From Glycomyces sp. TRM65418 (GTDB lineage: Bacteria > Actinomycetota > Actinomycetes > Mycobacteriales > Micromonosporaceae): a stretch of DNA of 64,000 nt. The stretch is from positions 620,001-684,000 of the forward strand of contig NZ_JAJFAX010000001.1 in NCBI RefSeq assembly GCF_019710475.1, written 5' to 3'. Each line of letters starts with the position of its first letter. Position 1 is the stretch's first letter. Below are positions 33,453-41,945 of the stretch, piece by piece. Position numbers and translations under genes: made by a program. A model generated the notes under the pieces. It was given only the letters and a program-made list of their open reading frames with translations. It searched no databases and was not told where the DNA came from.

Positions 33453-34619
33453 ATGCCCCAGACGATGACCAGCGCCGATCTCCGGGTCCACAACCAGATC
33501 CGGCTGCTGCGCGCCGTGCACGACGCCGCCGAGCCGTTCACCAGGGCCGAGGCCGCCCGGCTGCTCGGCATCGGGCGCAACACCGCCGCCGCGCTGGTCG
33601 GCGAGCTGGAGCGGGCGCGGCTGCTGCACGAGGTCCCGGCCGAGTCGGGCGCACGCGGACGGCCGACGACGATGCTGGTCCCCCATCCCGAAGGGCCCGT
33701 GGCGTTCGCGGTCGACTTCAGGGAGGACTCGTGGACGCTCGCGTCGGTGGAGCTGGGCGGCGCGATCACCGAATTGGAGGCGGCCGAGCACGACCGGACC
33801 CCCGCGGTGTTCGCGGCGATCCGCGCGGCCGTCGCCCGCCACGAGACCCCGCGGCTCGCCGTGCTCGGCTTCGCCACGTCGGGACCGATCCGCGACGGGC
33901 ACCGACTGCACATCTCGCACCTGGGATGGGACGAGGTCGAACTGAACGAGCTCGTCGGCGACGACTGGCCGGCGACGGTGATCGACAACGACGCGCGCCT
34001 CGCCGGGCTGGCCGAGTCGCGCCGTGGCGCGTTGCGGGGCATGGGAACCGCGATGCACTTCCACATCGACTTCGACATCGGCGGGACCCTGCTGCTGGAC
34101 GGCGACGCCCAGAGAGGGGCCCATCGCATCGCCGGGGAGTTCGGCCACATGCCGCTCACCGGCTCCCCGCTGGCGTGCATGTGCGGGGTTCGGGGCTGCT
34201 GGAGCCTGGACGTGGGCGCGAACGCGCTGGTACGCCGGTTCGGCGGGGAACCGGGCTACGGCACGGGGCGGGAGCTGGCGCAGGAGGTCCTGCGGCGAGC
34301 CGAAGCCGGCGACCCCGAGGCGGTGTCCGCTCTGGACGACAACGCGGCGGCGCTCGGCAGGGGCCTGGGAGCGCTGGCGAACGCCCTGGACCCGGAGGCG
34401 ATCAGCCTGTCGGGCATGGGCGTCGACCTGATCCGGTTGCGTCGCCCCCTGATCGAAGCGCAGTGCGCCGAGGGCCTGATGGCCTTCAGAAGAGACGAAC
34501 CACCGACGATCATGGCCGGAACGGTCGGCGAGCAGGGGCCCCTGCGAGGCGCGGCGGAAATGGCCTGGGACGCGATCCTCGACCCCGATCGACTCCGGGA
34601 GCGCCTGCATTCGGGATGA
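33453..34619 (+). CDS. ROK-family transcriptional repressor
   Basis: The 388-residue protein has an N-terminal winged helix-turn-helix (AEAARLLGIGRNTAAALVGE) and a ROK domain with FDIGGTLLLDGDAQRGAHRI and the zinc motif CMCGVRGCW (CxCGxxGC with Trp at the final position in place of the more usual acidic residue). The start is ATG 33453. It is divergent from an MFS transporter gene and probably represses both through the TGTTC inverted repeats, releasing on binding a sugar. Confidence 0.88.
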   Translation: MPQTMTSADLRVHNQIRLLRAVHDAAEPFTRAEAARLLGIGRNTAAALVGELERARLLHEVPAESGARGRPTTMLVPHPEGPVAFAVDFREDSWTLASVELGGAITELEAAEHDRTPAVFAAIRAAVARHETPRLAVLGFATSGPIRDGHRLHISHLGWDEVELNELVGDDWPATVIDNDARLAGLAESRRGALRGMGTAMHFHIDFDIGGTLLLDGDAQRGAHRIAGEFGHMPLTGSPLACMCGVRGCWSLDVGANALVRRFGGEPGYGTGRELAQEVLRRAEAGDPEAVSALDDNAAALGRGLGALANALDPEAISLSGMGVDLIRLRRPLIEAQCAEGLMAFRRDEPPTIMAGTVGEQGPLRGAAEMAWDAILDPDRLRERLHSG

Positions 34620-34843
34620 CGGCGGCCGGTCGGCCGCGCTCCTCCAGCGTCGTGTCCGACCGGTCAGCGCTCCTCGGGGATCGGAAGGGCCCCGGCGAAG
34701 TCGGGGCTTCGCCCGACCCAGGTGCCGAGCGAGGCGGCGGAGGCCGGCGCGCGGGCGTCCAGGGGGTCCCTCCGCCGAAGCCTCGGGGAGGCGCGGGCAG
34801 CGGACTCGCCTGCCCGACCCCATGCCCCTGGGGCGCGCGACGG

Positions 34844-34879
34844 CGGGCGGGGAGGAGCCTCTTCGCCCCTCCCCGCCCG
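34844..34879. terminator. Terminator of araBDA
   Basis: CGGGCGGGGAGG (34844-34855) pairs with CCTCCCCGCCCG (34868-34879) around a 12-base loop, 20 bp past the araA stop. Confidence 0.88.
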
Positions 34880-34898
34880 TGTCGCCTTGCGGTGCCCG

Positions 34899-36395
34899 CT
34901 AGATGCCGCCCTCGAGGTGGTGGTAGACCTGGTTCCAGCGGAGCTGCTGCTTGAACTCGTTCGCGGTGGTGCCTTCGCCGATGGTCACCAGTTCGATGCC
35001 GGCGATCTCGGCGAAGTCCTCCATGACCTCGCGACCGAAGGCCTGCGTGAACGCGGTGTGGTGCGGGCCGCCCGCGGTCAGCCAGGCCTCGGCCGAGGTC
35101 TGGAGGTCCGGGCGGGGCTCCCACACGGCGCGCGCCACCGGCAGGTTCGGCAGGTCCTGCTCGGGCTCGACCGTGTCGACCTCGTTGGCCACCAGGCGCA
35201 GGCGCGTCCCGAGGTCCATCAGGCCCACGGTGATCGCCGGGCCGGGCGGGGCGGTGAAGACCAGGCGCACCGGGTCCTCCTTGCCGCCGATCCCCAGCGG
35301 GTGGATCTCGCACTTGGGCTTCTCCGACGCGATCGTCGGGCACACCTCGAGCATGTGCGCGCCGAGGATCTGCGGGGACTCCGCCCCCAGGTTGTAGGTG
35401 TAGTCCTCCATGAAGGACGTGCCGCCCGGAAGGCCTTGGGCCATGACCTTCATGAGCCGCACCAGGACCGAGGTCTTCCAGTCGCCCTCGCCGCCGAAGC
35501 CGTAGCCGTCGGCCATGAGGCGCTGCACCGCGATGCCCGGGAGCTGCTTGAGCGCGCCCAGGTCCTCGAAGGTGTCCGTGAACGCCTTCGCGCCGTGCTC
35601 CTCCAGAATGGACCGCAGGCCCAGCTCGATGCGGGCGGCGTCGCGCAGCGACTCGTGCCGCTCACCGCCGGCGCGCAGCTCGGGCACGACGTCGTAGGCG
35701 TCCTCGTACTCGGCGACCAGGCCGTCGACGGCCTTGTCCTCGATCTCGGCGACGCGCTCGGCGAGCTCGTTGATCCCGTACGTGTTCACCTCGACACCGA
35801 GGCGGATCTGCGCCTCGACCTTGTCGCCCTCGGTCACGCCGACATGGCGCATGTTGTCGCCGAAGCGGACCAGCTTGAGGTTCTGGACCTCGTTCCAGCC
35901 CAAGGCGGCGCGCGACCAGGCGCCGACGCGCCGCTGGACCTTCTCGTCGGCCCAGTGGCCCACGATGGTCTTGCGGCGGTGGCGCATCCGCGTGAGCATG
36001 TAGCCGAACTCGCGGTCGCCGTGGGCGGCCTGGTTCAGGTTCATGAAGTCCATGTCGATGTCGGCCCACGGCAGGTCGCGGTTGTGCTGGGTGTGCAGGT
36101 GCAGCAGCGGCTTCTGCAGCACCCCGAGCCCGGCGATCCACATCTTCGAGGGCGAGAACGTGTGCATCCAGGCGATCACGCCGATGCACTCGTCAGCGGC
36201 GTTGGCCTCCAGCATCACCCGCTTGATCTCGTCCGGCGTGGTGAGCACCGGCTTGGCGACCACCGTCACCGGGATCGAGGCGGCGCCGTCGAGCCCGGCG
36301 ACGATCTCGGCCGAGTTCCGGGCGACCTGGTCGATCGCCTCGGGGCCGTAGAGGTGCTGGCTGCCGGTGACGAACCACAGTTCCTTGGTTTCCAT
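34899..36395 (-). CDS. araA: L-arabinose isomerase
   Basis: Converts L-arabinose to L-ribulose with manganese. The 498 residues begin [16 protein letters not shown] and include [17 protein letters not shown] and [10 protein letters not shown], all hallmarks of AraA. The metal ligands are expected in the [12 protein letters not shown] and SFMEDYTY segments. It is the third gene of the leftward araB-araD-araA operon, four bases after araD, and is followed by a strong hairpin. Confidence 0.97.
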   Translation of the reverse strand: METKELWFVTGSQHLYGPEAIDQVARNSAEIVAGLDGAASIPVTVVAKPVLTTPDEIKRVMLEANAADECIGVIAWMHTFSPSKMWIAGLGVLQKPLLHLHTQHNRDLPWADIDMDFMNLNQAAHGDREFGYMLTRMRHRRKTIVGHWADEKVQRRVGAWSRAALGWNEVQNLKLVRFGDNMRHVGVTEGDKVEAQIRLGVEVNTYGINELAERVAEIEDKAVDGLVAEYEDAYDVVPELRAGGERHESLRDAARIELGLRSILEEHGAKAFTDTFEDLGALKQLPGIAVQRLMADGYGFGGEGDWKTSVLVRLMKVMAQGLPGGTSFMEDYTYNLGAESPQILGAHMLEVCPTIASEKPKCEIHPLGIGGKEDPVRLVFTAPPGPAITVGLMDLGTRLRLVANEVDTVEPEQDLPNLPVARAVWEPRPDLQTSAEAWLTAGGPHHTAFTQAFGREVMEDFAEIAGIELVTIGEGTTANEFKQQLRWNQVYHHLEGGI

Positions 36396-36398
36396 TGC

Positions 36399-37088
36399 TT
36401 ACTGCTCCTTGGGGGACGGCTGCTGGCCGTAGACGTTCTGGTAGCGGTCGTAGAGCTTGTCGATGTCCGCTTGAGGGATCGGCACCGGCTCGCCGAGCTG
36501 GCGGGAGATGTGGACGGTGCGCGCCACGTCCTCGGCCATCACCGCGGCCTTGACGGCGGCCTTCGGGTCCTTGCCGATCGTGAACACGCCGTGGTTCTGC
36601 ATGATCACCGCCGGGGAGCGGTGCCCCGCGAGGGTCTCCACGATGCCCTTGCCGATGGCGTCGGACCCGATGAGCGCGAACGGGCCCAACGGGATCTCGC
36701 CGCCGAACTCGTCGGCCATCGCCGTGAGGACGCACGGGATCGGCTCGGCGCGCGCGGCCCAAGCGGTCGCGTAGGGGCTGTGCGTGTGGACCACGCCGCC
36801 GACCTCGGGCATCCGCTGGTAGACCTCGTTGTGGCTCTCGGCGTCCGAAGAGGGCGCCAGGTCGCCGGCGAGGACCTCGCCTTCGAGGTCGGTGACGACC
36901 ATCAGATCGGGCGTGAGGTCGTCGTAGGAGACGCCGCTGGGCTTGATGACGATGAGGTCGGTGCCCGGGACGCGGCCTGAGACGTTCCCGCTGGTCCAGG
37001 TGACCAGGCCCCAGCGCAGGAGCTCGGCGTGGAGCGAGCAGACCCGCTCCTTCATCTCCTCGACGGCGGGAGTCGTTCGGAAGGTCAT
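36399..37088 (-). CDS. araD: L-ribulose-5-phosphate 4-epimerase
   Basis: Zinc-dependent class II aldolase-fold epimerase giving D-xylulose 5-phosphate. Over its 229 residues the substrate loop TSGNVSGRVPGTDLIVIKPS, the zinc histidines in VVHTHSPYATAW and the IMQNHGVFTIG strand are all present. It starts at ATG 37088, 49 bp after araB. Confidence 0.95.
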   Translation of the reverse strand: MTFRTTPAVEEMKERVCSLHAELLRWGLVTWTSGNVSGRVPGTDLIVIKPSGVSYDDLTPDLMVVTDLEGEVLAGDLAPSSDAESHNEVYQRMPEVGGVVHTHSPYATAWAARAEPIPCVLTAMADEFGGEIPLGPFALIGSDAIGKGIVETLAGHRSPAVIMQNHGVFTIGKDPKAAVKAAVMAEDVARTVHISRQLGEPVPIPQADIDKLYDRYQNVYGQQPSPKEQ

Positions 37089-37137
37089 GCGGTTGCTCCT
37101 GTTCGGGGAAGCGGGCGGGTCGGAACGGACGGGAGCC

Positions 37138-38802
37138 TCACTTGGCGGCCTCCGTGGCGATCCGGTGCAGGGTGTGCAGGGCCTTGGAGCCGCCGCGGCC
37201 GAAGTGGTCGTGCACTTCCTCGTAGACGGCGTACAGCTCGTCGTAGGCGTCGGCGCGGGCCTGGTCGGGGACGTAGGCGTTGCGTTCGATCTTGCCCATG
37301 GCCTCCGAGGCCGCGTAGATGTCCGGGTAGACCCCGGCGGCGACGGCGGCGTGGATGGCCGAGCCGAGGGCCGGGCCCTGCTCGGAGGTGAGCACGGTGA
37401 TCGGCATGCGCAGCACGTCCGCGTAGGTCTGCATGAGCCACCGGTTCTTCAGCAGGCCGCCGGCGGCGACGAACTCCTCGATCGGGACGCCCGACTTCGT
37501 GAGCGTCTCGACGATCATGCGGGTGCCGAAGGCCGTGGCCTCCACCAGCGCGCGGTAGATCTCCTCCGGCTTGGTCTGGAGGCCCAGGCCGAGGATGACA
37601 CCGTGCAGGTCGTGGTCGACCAGGACCGAGCGGTTGCCCGAGTGCCAGTCGAGCGCGACCAGGCCGTGCGCGCCGACCGGCTGCTCGGCGGCGAGCTCGG
37701 TCAGGTACTGGTGGATCGAGACGCCGCGCTTGTCGGCCTCCTCGGCGTAGGAGCCGGGGACGCCGTTCTTGGTGAACCACGCGAAGATGTCGCCCACGCC
37801 GGACTGCCCGGCCTCGTAGCCCCACAGGCCCGGGGTGATCCCGTCGCGGACCACGCCGCACATGCCGGGGGCCTCGGTCAGGTGCTCACCGTTGACGACG
37901 TGGCAGGTGCTCGTGCCCATGATGGCGACGAGCTTGCCAGGGCCGACGGCCTTGCCGGAGGCGGCCGTGACGTGCGCGTCGACGTTGCCGACGGCGACGA
38001 CGGTGCCGACGTTCAGGCCCGTCCAGGCGGCGGCCTGCTCGGTGATCTCGCCGGCCTTGTCCCCCAGGCCCGACAGCGGGTGCTCCATCTTGGCGTTGAA
38101 GTCGGCGAACTCGGGGTTGAGCGCGGCCAGGTACTCGCGCGAGGGGCGCTTGCCGTCCTGGACGATGCCCTTGTAGCCGGCGGTGCAGACGTTGCGCGTC
38201 TCCTGGCCGCACAGCTGCCACACGATCCAGTCGGCGGCTTCGATCCAGCGGTCGGCGCGGGCGTAGACCTCCGGGTCCTCCTCGAGGACCTGCAGGCCCT
38301 TGGCGTAGGCCCACTCCGAGGAGATCTTGCCGCCGTAGCGCGGCAGCCACGTCTCGCCGCGCTCGGCCGCGACCGCGTTGATGCGGTCGGCCTGGCCCTG
38401 GGCGGCGTGGTGCTTCCACAGCTTCGGCCACGCGTGGGGGCGCTCGGCGAGGTCGTCGAGCTCGCACAGCGGGGTGCCGTCGGCGGTGGTCGGGAGGATC
38501 GTGCACGCGGTGAAGTCGGTGGCCACGCCGACCACCTGGTCCGGGCTCACGCCGGATGCCGCCAGCGCGGCGGGGACGGCGTTGCGGAGCACGTCGACCC
38601 AGTCCTGGGGCGACTGGAGCGCCCAGCTGCGCGGCAGGCGGACGCCGGAGCCGGGGAGGGTCTCCTCGATGGCGCCGTGGGCGTACACGTGCTCGGCGCT
38701 GGCCAGCTCGCGCCCGTCGGCTACGGAAGCGACGACGACCCGTCCGGAGAGGGTGCCGAAGTCGATCCCGATCGCAACGGCATCGTTGTCGCTGCCAGTC
38801 AT
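37138..38802 (-). CDS. araB: Ribulokinase
   Basis: FGGY-family kinase that phosphorylates L-ribulose. The 554-residue protein shows the ATP-binding start VAIGIDFGTLSGRVVVA, the VVGVATDFTACTILP strand, and FVAAGGLLKNRWLMQTYADV, where FGGY kinases carry their C-terminal signature. It is the first gene of araBDA. A near-palindrome, GTGACCGTTCAC, 33 bp upstream of its ATG is the likely operator. No AraR gene is adjacent. Confidence 0.95.
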   Translation of the reverse strand: MTGSDNDAVAIGIDFGTLSGRVVVASVADGRELASAEHVYAHGAIEETLPGSGVRLPRSWALQSPQDWVDVLRNAVPAALAASGVSPDQVVGVATDFTACTILPTTADGTPLCELDDLAERPHAWPKLWKHHAAQGQADRINAVAAERGETWLPRYGGKISSEWAYAKGLQVLEEDPEVYARADRWIEAADWIVWQLCGQETRNVCTAGYKGIVQDGKRPSREYLAALNPEFADFNAKMEHPLSGLGDKAGEITEQAAAWTGLNVGTVVAVGNVDAHVTAASGKAVGPGKLVAIMGTSTCHVVNGEHLTEAPGMCGVVRDGITPGLWGYEAGQSGVGDIFAWFTKNGVPGSYAEEADKRGVSIHQYLTELAAEQPVGAHGLVALDWHSGNRSVLVDHDLHGVILGLGLQTKPEEIYRALVEATAFGTRMIVETLTKSGVPIEEFVAAGGLLKNRWLMQTYADVLRMPITVLTSEQGPALGSAIHAAVAAGVYPDIYAASEAMGKIERNAYVPDQARADAYDELYAVYEEVHDHFGRGGSKALHTLHRIATEAAK

Positions 38803-38835
38803 AGCGGCCTCCTAGGGGATGCTCGTTCAACAGAA

Positions 38836-38847
38836 GTGACCGTTCAC
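38836..38847. promoter_or_regulatory. Candidate ara operator
   Basis: GTGACCGTTCAC is a near-perfect inverted repeat of the kind bound by LacI- or GntR-family sugar regulators, close upstream of araB. Confidence 0.45.
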
Positions 38848-39082
38848 ATACGCGTGGTCCACCCGCGCGGAACGGCCGTAGGCACACTGGTGGATCCCCC
38901 ACAACCTAACGCATTCGCAGGTCCGGCACCACCTGCGGTCAGGCGTTCGCCGGAATATTCCGGACATGACGCCCCGTTGCGACCGCCTCCGCGCCTTGGT
39001 GAAGGGACCCAGTGTGACGGAAGCGACTCTCCGGGCCGCGGACCAGTGGCCTCACCCCGGGCGGCCGTCCGCGAGGACGGCG

Positions 39083-39108
39083 GTTACACGGGAAGCCGGC
39101 CGGGGTAT
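39083..39108 (+). promoter_or_regulatory. SigB/SigF-type promoter of SDR gene
   Basis: GTTA at 39083, 16-base spacer, GGGTAT at 39103; compare GTTT-N15-GGGTA in neighbouring units. It lies about 55 bp before the ATG. Confidence 0.55.
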
Positions 39109-39162
39109 CCGGCGGTCGGGCCCGGCCGAAGGGCGGCCGGGTGGAGCAGGAAGGACGAGCCA

Positions 39163-40008
39163 ATGGGCAAGCCGGGACAGCAGCAGGAACGACCGGGCTA
39201 CACCGAGGCGATGACTCCGGAGCCCAAGGACTCCATGGAGGGTTACGAGGGTCGCGGCCTCCTCAAGGACCGCCGGGCGCTCATCACGGGCGGCGACTCC
39301 GGGATCGGCCGGGCGGTCGCCGTCGCGTTCGCGAAGGAGGGCGCCGACGTCGCCATCGCCTACCTGGAGGAGCAGGAGGACGCCGAGCGCACCGCCGAAC
39401 TGGTCGAGGCCGAGCGCCGCCAGTGCGTCCTGCTGCCGGGCGACCTCGGGAACCGCGAGCACTGCCGAGAGGTCGTGGACCAGACGGTCAAGGGCCTCGG
39501 CGGGCTCGACGTGCTGGTGAACAACATCGCCTATCAGAAGCCGGCCGAGCGGCCCGAGGACATCAGCGACGAGCAGTGGGAGCACACGTTCAACATCAAC
39601 ATGCACAGCTTCCACCGGGTGACCAACGCCGCGCTCCCGCACATGGGCGAGGGCAGTGCGATCGTCAACTGCGCGTCGGTGAACGGCCTGCGGGGCAACA
39701 AGACCCTCATCGACTACTCGGCGACCAAGGGCGCGATCATCGCCTGGACGTACTCGATGGCGCAGGCGCTCGCGCCGCGCGGCATCCGCGTCAACTGCGT
39801 CGCCCCGGGTCCGGTGTGGACGCCGCTGATCCCGTCGACGCTCCCGGAGGACCATGTCGAGGGCTTCGGCGAGCAGGTGCCGATGGGCCGCCCGGCCGAG
39901 CCGGACGAACTGGCGCCCTCGTTCGTGTTCCTGGCCGCGAACCGGATGTCGTCGTACATCACCGGCGAGGTCATCGCCGCCCTCGGCGGCGAGACCATGC
40001 CGGACTGA
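39163..40008 (+). CDS. SDR oxidoreductase, general stress protein 39 type
   Basis: A 281-residue classical short-chain dehydrogenase with an N-terminal extension (residues 1-40, PGYTEAMTPEPKDSMEGYEG) that is typical of the Bacillus GSP39/YghA group. Cofactor motif ALITGGDSGIGRAVAVAFA, structural VLVNNIAYQKP (usual NNAG altered), and the catalytic Tyr-Lys in DYSATKGAIIAWTYSMA with an upstream Ser in NCASVNG. The start is ATG 39163. A SigB-type promoter precedes it, in keeping with a stress role. Confidence 0.9.
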   Translation: MGKPGQQQERPGYTEAMTPEPKDSMEGYEGRGLLKDRRALITGGDSGIGRAVAVAFAKEGADVAIAYLEEQEDAERTAELVEAERRQCVLLPGDLGNREHCREVVDQTVKGLGGLDVLVNNIAYQKPAERPEDISDEQWEHTFNINMHSFHRVTNAALPHMGEGSAIVNCASVNGLRGNKTLIDYSATKGAIIAWTYSMAQALAPRGIRVNCVAPGPVWTPLIPSTLPEDHVEGFGEQVPMGRPAEPDELAPSFVFLAANRMSSYITGEVIAALGGETMPD

Positions 40009-40020
40009 GCGTCCCGCGCG

Positions 40021-40054
40021 TTCGCGCCGCAGCCCGTGTCGGCTGCGGCGCGAA
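40021..40054. terminator. Terminator of the SDR gene
   Basis: TTCGCGCCGCAGCC (40021-40034) pairs perfectly with GGCTGCGGCGCGAA (40041-40054) across a six-base loop, 12 bp past the stop. Confidence 0.9.
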
Positions 40055-40056
40055 GT

Positions 40057-40153
40057 CGTGCGGCGTGCGGCGTCCGGCGTCCGGCGTCCGGCGTCCGGCG
40101 TCCGGCGTCCGGCGTCCGGCGTCCGGCGTCCGGCGTCCGGCGTCCGGCGTCCG
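40057..40153. repeat. Heptamer tandem repeat CGTCCGG
   Basis: Two variant units CGTGCGG at 40057 and 40064 are followed by eleven perfect CGTCCGG units (40071-40147) and a partial one. The tract begins three bases after a terminator hairpin. Seven-base units shift frame each time, so it is not coding. Confidence 0.95.
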
Positions 40154-40254
40154 AAGACTGTCGCACCCCTGTGTCGGGGTTGCGACCGGGGGCCGGCGAT
40201 GTCCGATTCGCCGGGACCCTCCGTTCACCTTCAAGCAGAGGCCGATCCGGACAG

Positions 40255-40290
40255 GGGCGGACCGGCGGGCCATGGCCCGCCGGTCCGCCC
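40255..40290. terminator. Bidirectional terminator, 36-bp palindrome
   Basis: GGGCGGACCGGCGGGC (40255-40270) pairs perfectly with 40275-40290 around CATG. It lies 13 bp from the end of the leftward DUF3618-like gene. Confidence 0.88.
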
Positions 40291-40303
40291 TCGCCGCGTC
40301 GCC

Positions 40304-40900
40304 TCAGCGGTGCATGAAGCGACGCACGCCCTTCTTGCGTCTCCCGCCCACGGCCGAAGAGGCGGAGCCGAGGAGGTCCTTCACCTCGCCCCAGCGGCGG
40401 TGGGCGGCCTTCCGCATGGCCTTGCGGCGCTTCGCGGCGGCCTTGGCCGTCGCTCTGCGGCGGCGCTCGCTCGCCTTGATGGCGTCCATCGCGGCCTGCC
40501 GGGCGGCGTCCTTCGTGGACTGGCGGTGCCCGCGGGCGATGCCCATCCCCACGATCGCCGCCGTCGCCGCGCCCACCGTCGCGACCGCGACCGTGAACGG
40601 GTGGCGGCGCACCGGGGCGAAGGGGCCGTGCGCGTGCGCGGCGTCCGGGTCGATCCCCAGGCGCTCGCGCAGCTGGATCACCGAGGCGTTGACCCGCTCA
40701 CGGGTCCGCTCGGCGTCCTGGCGGAGGTCGTCCGTGGACTTGCGCTGGTCCGCCTCCGCGTCCTCGATCGCCCAGTCGTGCTGGCGAACGAGGTTCTCCT
40801 CCTCCCGAGTCCGGTAATCCGGCGCCATCGGGGGAGAGGGCGCGAATCCGGCGCCCGGCGGAGCCGCCATCGGCGGCGGGACCGTCCAGCCACTGGTCAT
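40304..40900 (-). CDS. DUF3618-like membrane protein
   Basis: A 198-residue protein with a proline-rich start, a charged coiled-coil-like stretch (EADQRKSTDDLRQDAERTRE, RVNASVIQLRERLG) that matches DUF3618, one helix at residues about 110-130 (TVAVATVGAATAAIVGMGIA) and a strongly basic C-terminal tail rich in Lys and Arg. The ATG at 40900 overlaps the upstream stop (ATGA) and has GGGAGG before it. DUF3618 and holin-like genes usually travel together. The basic tail could bind nucleic acid or lipid head groups. Confidence 0.75.
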   Translation of the reverse strand: MTSGWTVPPPMAAPPGAGFAPSPPMAPDYRTREEENLVRQHDWAIEDAEADQRKSTDDLRQDAERTRERVNASVIQLRERLGIDPDAAHAHGPFAPVRRHPFTVAVATVGAATAAIVGMGIARGHRQSTKDAARQAAMDAIKASERRRRATAKAAAKRRKAMRKAAHRRWGEVKDLLGSASSAVGGRRKKGVRRFMHR

Positions 40901-41439
40901 CGGTCCATCCTCCCTTGCAGGGCCCGGGCGTCGTCCCGGGCGTGTTCCATCGTCTCCTCGGGGACCGGCGGCATGGCTCGACGCAGCATCGACCGGCCGA
41001 TCAGCGCCATGATGCCCGCGATGATGAACAGCGCGGCACCGACGATGAGGGCCGAAGCCCACGCCGGCATCATGAGCGCCAGCGCCAGGAGCGCCGCCCC
41101 CGCGAACGCGGCCCCGCCGTAGACCGCCATCACGCCGGCGACGGCGAACATGCCGCCGCCCGCGGCGCCCTTCTTGGCCTTGTCCGCGACCTCGCGGGCG
41201 GCCAGCTGGGCTTCCACGCGGGCCAGGTGCGCCACCTGCGACGTCAGGTCGCCGACGATCGCGCCGACGGAGCGGTCCTGGTCGTCCCAGTCGTGGCGGC
41301 CGCGGCCGCCGGTCCAGCCGCGCTTACGGCCCCGATCGGACCATTCTCGTGTGTCGTGGTCGGCATCGGCCCATTCGCCGCGGTGCTCGCGTTCGGCCTC
41401 GCGCATCGCCCGGGCCTCGGGGTCGTGTCGAACCTCCAT
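40897..41439 (-). CDS. Holin superfamily III-like (DUF1469) membrane protein
   Basis: The ATG at 41439 (GAGGTGAGGAC upstream) gives 180 residues: a charged, Asp/Arg-rich N-terminal 60 residues, then the Phage_holin_3_6 pattern IVGDLTSQVAHLARVEAQLA and two helices (FAVAGVMAVYGGAAFAGAAL and ALIVGAALFIIAGIMALIG). Despite the name, chromosomal members are not phage genes and occur in stress regulons. Middle gene of a three-gene leftward operon. Confidence 0.8.
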   Translation of the reverse strand: MEVRHDPEARAMREAEREHRGEWADADHDTREWSDRGRKRGWTGGRGRHDWDDQDRSVGAIVGDLTSQVAHLARVEAQLAAREVADKAKKGAAGGGMFAVAGVMAVYGGAAFAGAALLALALMMPAWASALIVGAALFIIAGIMALIGRSMLRRAMPPVPEETMEHARDDARALQGRMDR

Positions 41440-41462
41440 GTCCTCACCTCTCTCCACCGGGC

Positions 41463-41795
41463 TCAAGAGCGCCGCTTCAGGGCGCGCTCGAGCTCGGCCT
41501 TGTTCATCTTGGAACGGCCTTCGATGTTCTTTCGGCGGGCTTCCTCGTAAAGCTGGTCTTTGGTGCGGCCTTTGGGGCCGGAGTGGGACCGCTTGCCGCC
41601 TCGCTTCGAGGACGACATGTCCTTCGTCGAAGTGCGGCTCGCCGTCTTGGTCTCGCCCTTGCGGGCGCGTTCCTTGTTGACGGTGCGAGCGGCGATCTCC
41701 TCGGCTCGGTCCTCCTCGGTGCCGCGCTCCTTCGCCTGATCTCGGATGTGCCGGTATTGGCGTTCTTCCTTGTCAGTCCAGTGCTGCTGTGGCAT
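41463..41795 (-). CDS. Rho_N-like small basic protein ('plasmid stabilization' family)
   Basis: A hydrophilic 110-residue protein. The first half has KERGTEEDRAEEIAARTVN, the middle a Ser/Thr/Lys-rich linker, and the last 40 residues the SAP-like Rho N-terminal fold GRTKDQLYEEARRKNIEGRS followed by KMNKAELERAL, which binds nucleic acid in relatives. Database names such as plasmid stabilization protein are inherited and unsupported. It heads the operon with the holin-like and DUF3618-like genes and has a SigB-type promoter upstream. Confidence 0.78.
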   Translation of the reverse strand: MPQQHWTDKEERQYRHIRDQAKERGTEEDRAEEIAARTVNKERARKGETKTASRTSTKDMSSSKRGGKRSHSGPKGRTKDQLYEEARRKNIEGRSKMNKAELERALKRRS

Positions 41796-41846
41796 GGCCC
41801 CTCACCTCCACGGTGTCCGTTTTCGGCCAGGTCCGATGGGGATCGG

Positions 41847-41871
41847 GTTCCCCGCCCGGCTCGGCGGAAAC
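41847..41871 (-). promoter_or_regulatory. SigB/SigF-type promoter of the Rho_N/holin operon
   Basis: On the minus strand GTTT (41871-41868), 15-base spacer, GGGAAC (41852-41847). Spacing equals that of the P450 promoter on the other strand 23 bp away. Confidence 0.6.
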
Positions 41872-41893
41872 CTCGCGTACGGGCGCGGCGGCC

Positions 41894-41918
41894 GTTTCCG
41901 GTGGCAGACGGCGGGTAC
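41894..41918 (+). promoter_or_regulatory. SigB/SigF-type promoter of the P450 gene
   Basis: GTTT at 41894, exactly 15 bases, GGGTAC at 41913; the ATG is 28 bp downstream of the -10 box. Full match to the GTTT-N15-GGGTA consensus. Confidence 0.75.
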
Positions 41919-41945
41919 CCGGTCGCGAGCCGAGGGAGGGGACCC

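Larger units (their letters stand above)
38803..39162. other. Divergent control region of araBDA and SDR gene
   Basis: 360 bp without a gene. It carries the candidate ara operator at 38836-38847 and a SigB-type promoter for the rightward SDR gene at 39083-39108. Confidence 0.6.

Noticed and set aside
33453-34823. Extension of the MFS frame to 910 codons across the ROK gene
   Set aside because: The extra 500 codons are antisense to a well-defined ROK regulator; the MFS start is the TTG at 33329 with AAGGA before it.
40036-40317. Frames encoding RRPASGV repeats across the heptamer tract
   Set aside because: A 7-bp repeat gives a 7-residue periodic product in every frame by default. There is no ribosome site or domain, and a terminator precedes it.
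40897-41795. Holin-like and 'plasmid stabilization' genes as a prophage or plasmid remnant
   Set aside because: No integrase, att repeat, structural or replication gene is near; base composition is uniform, and SigB-type promoters and chromosomal family relatives explain the set.
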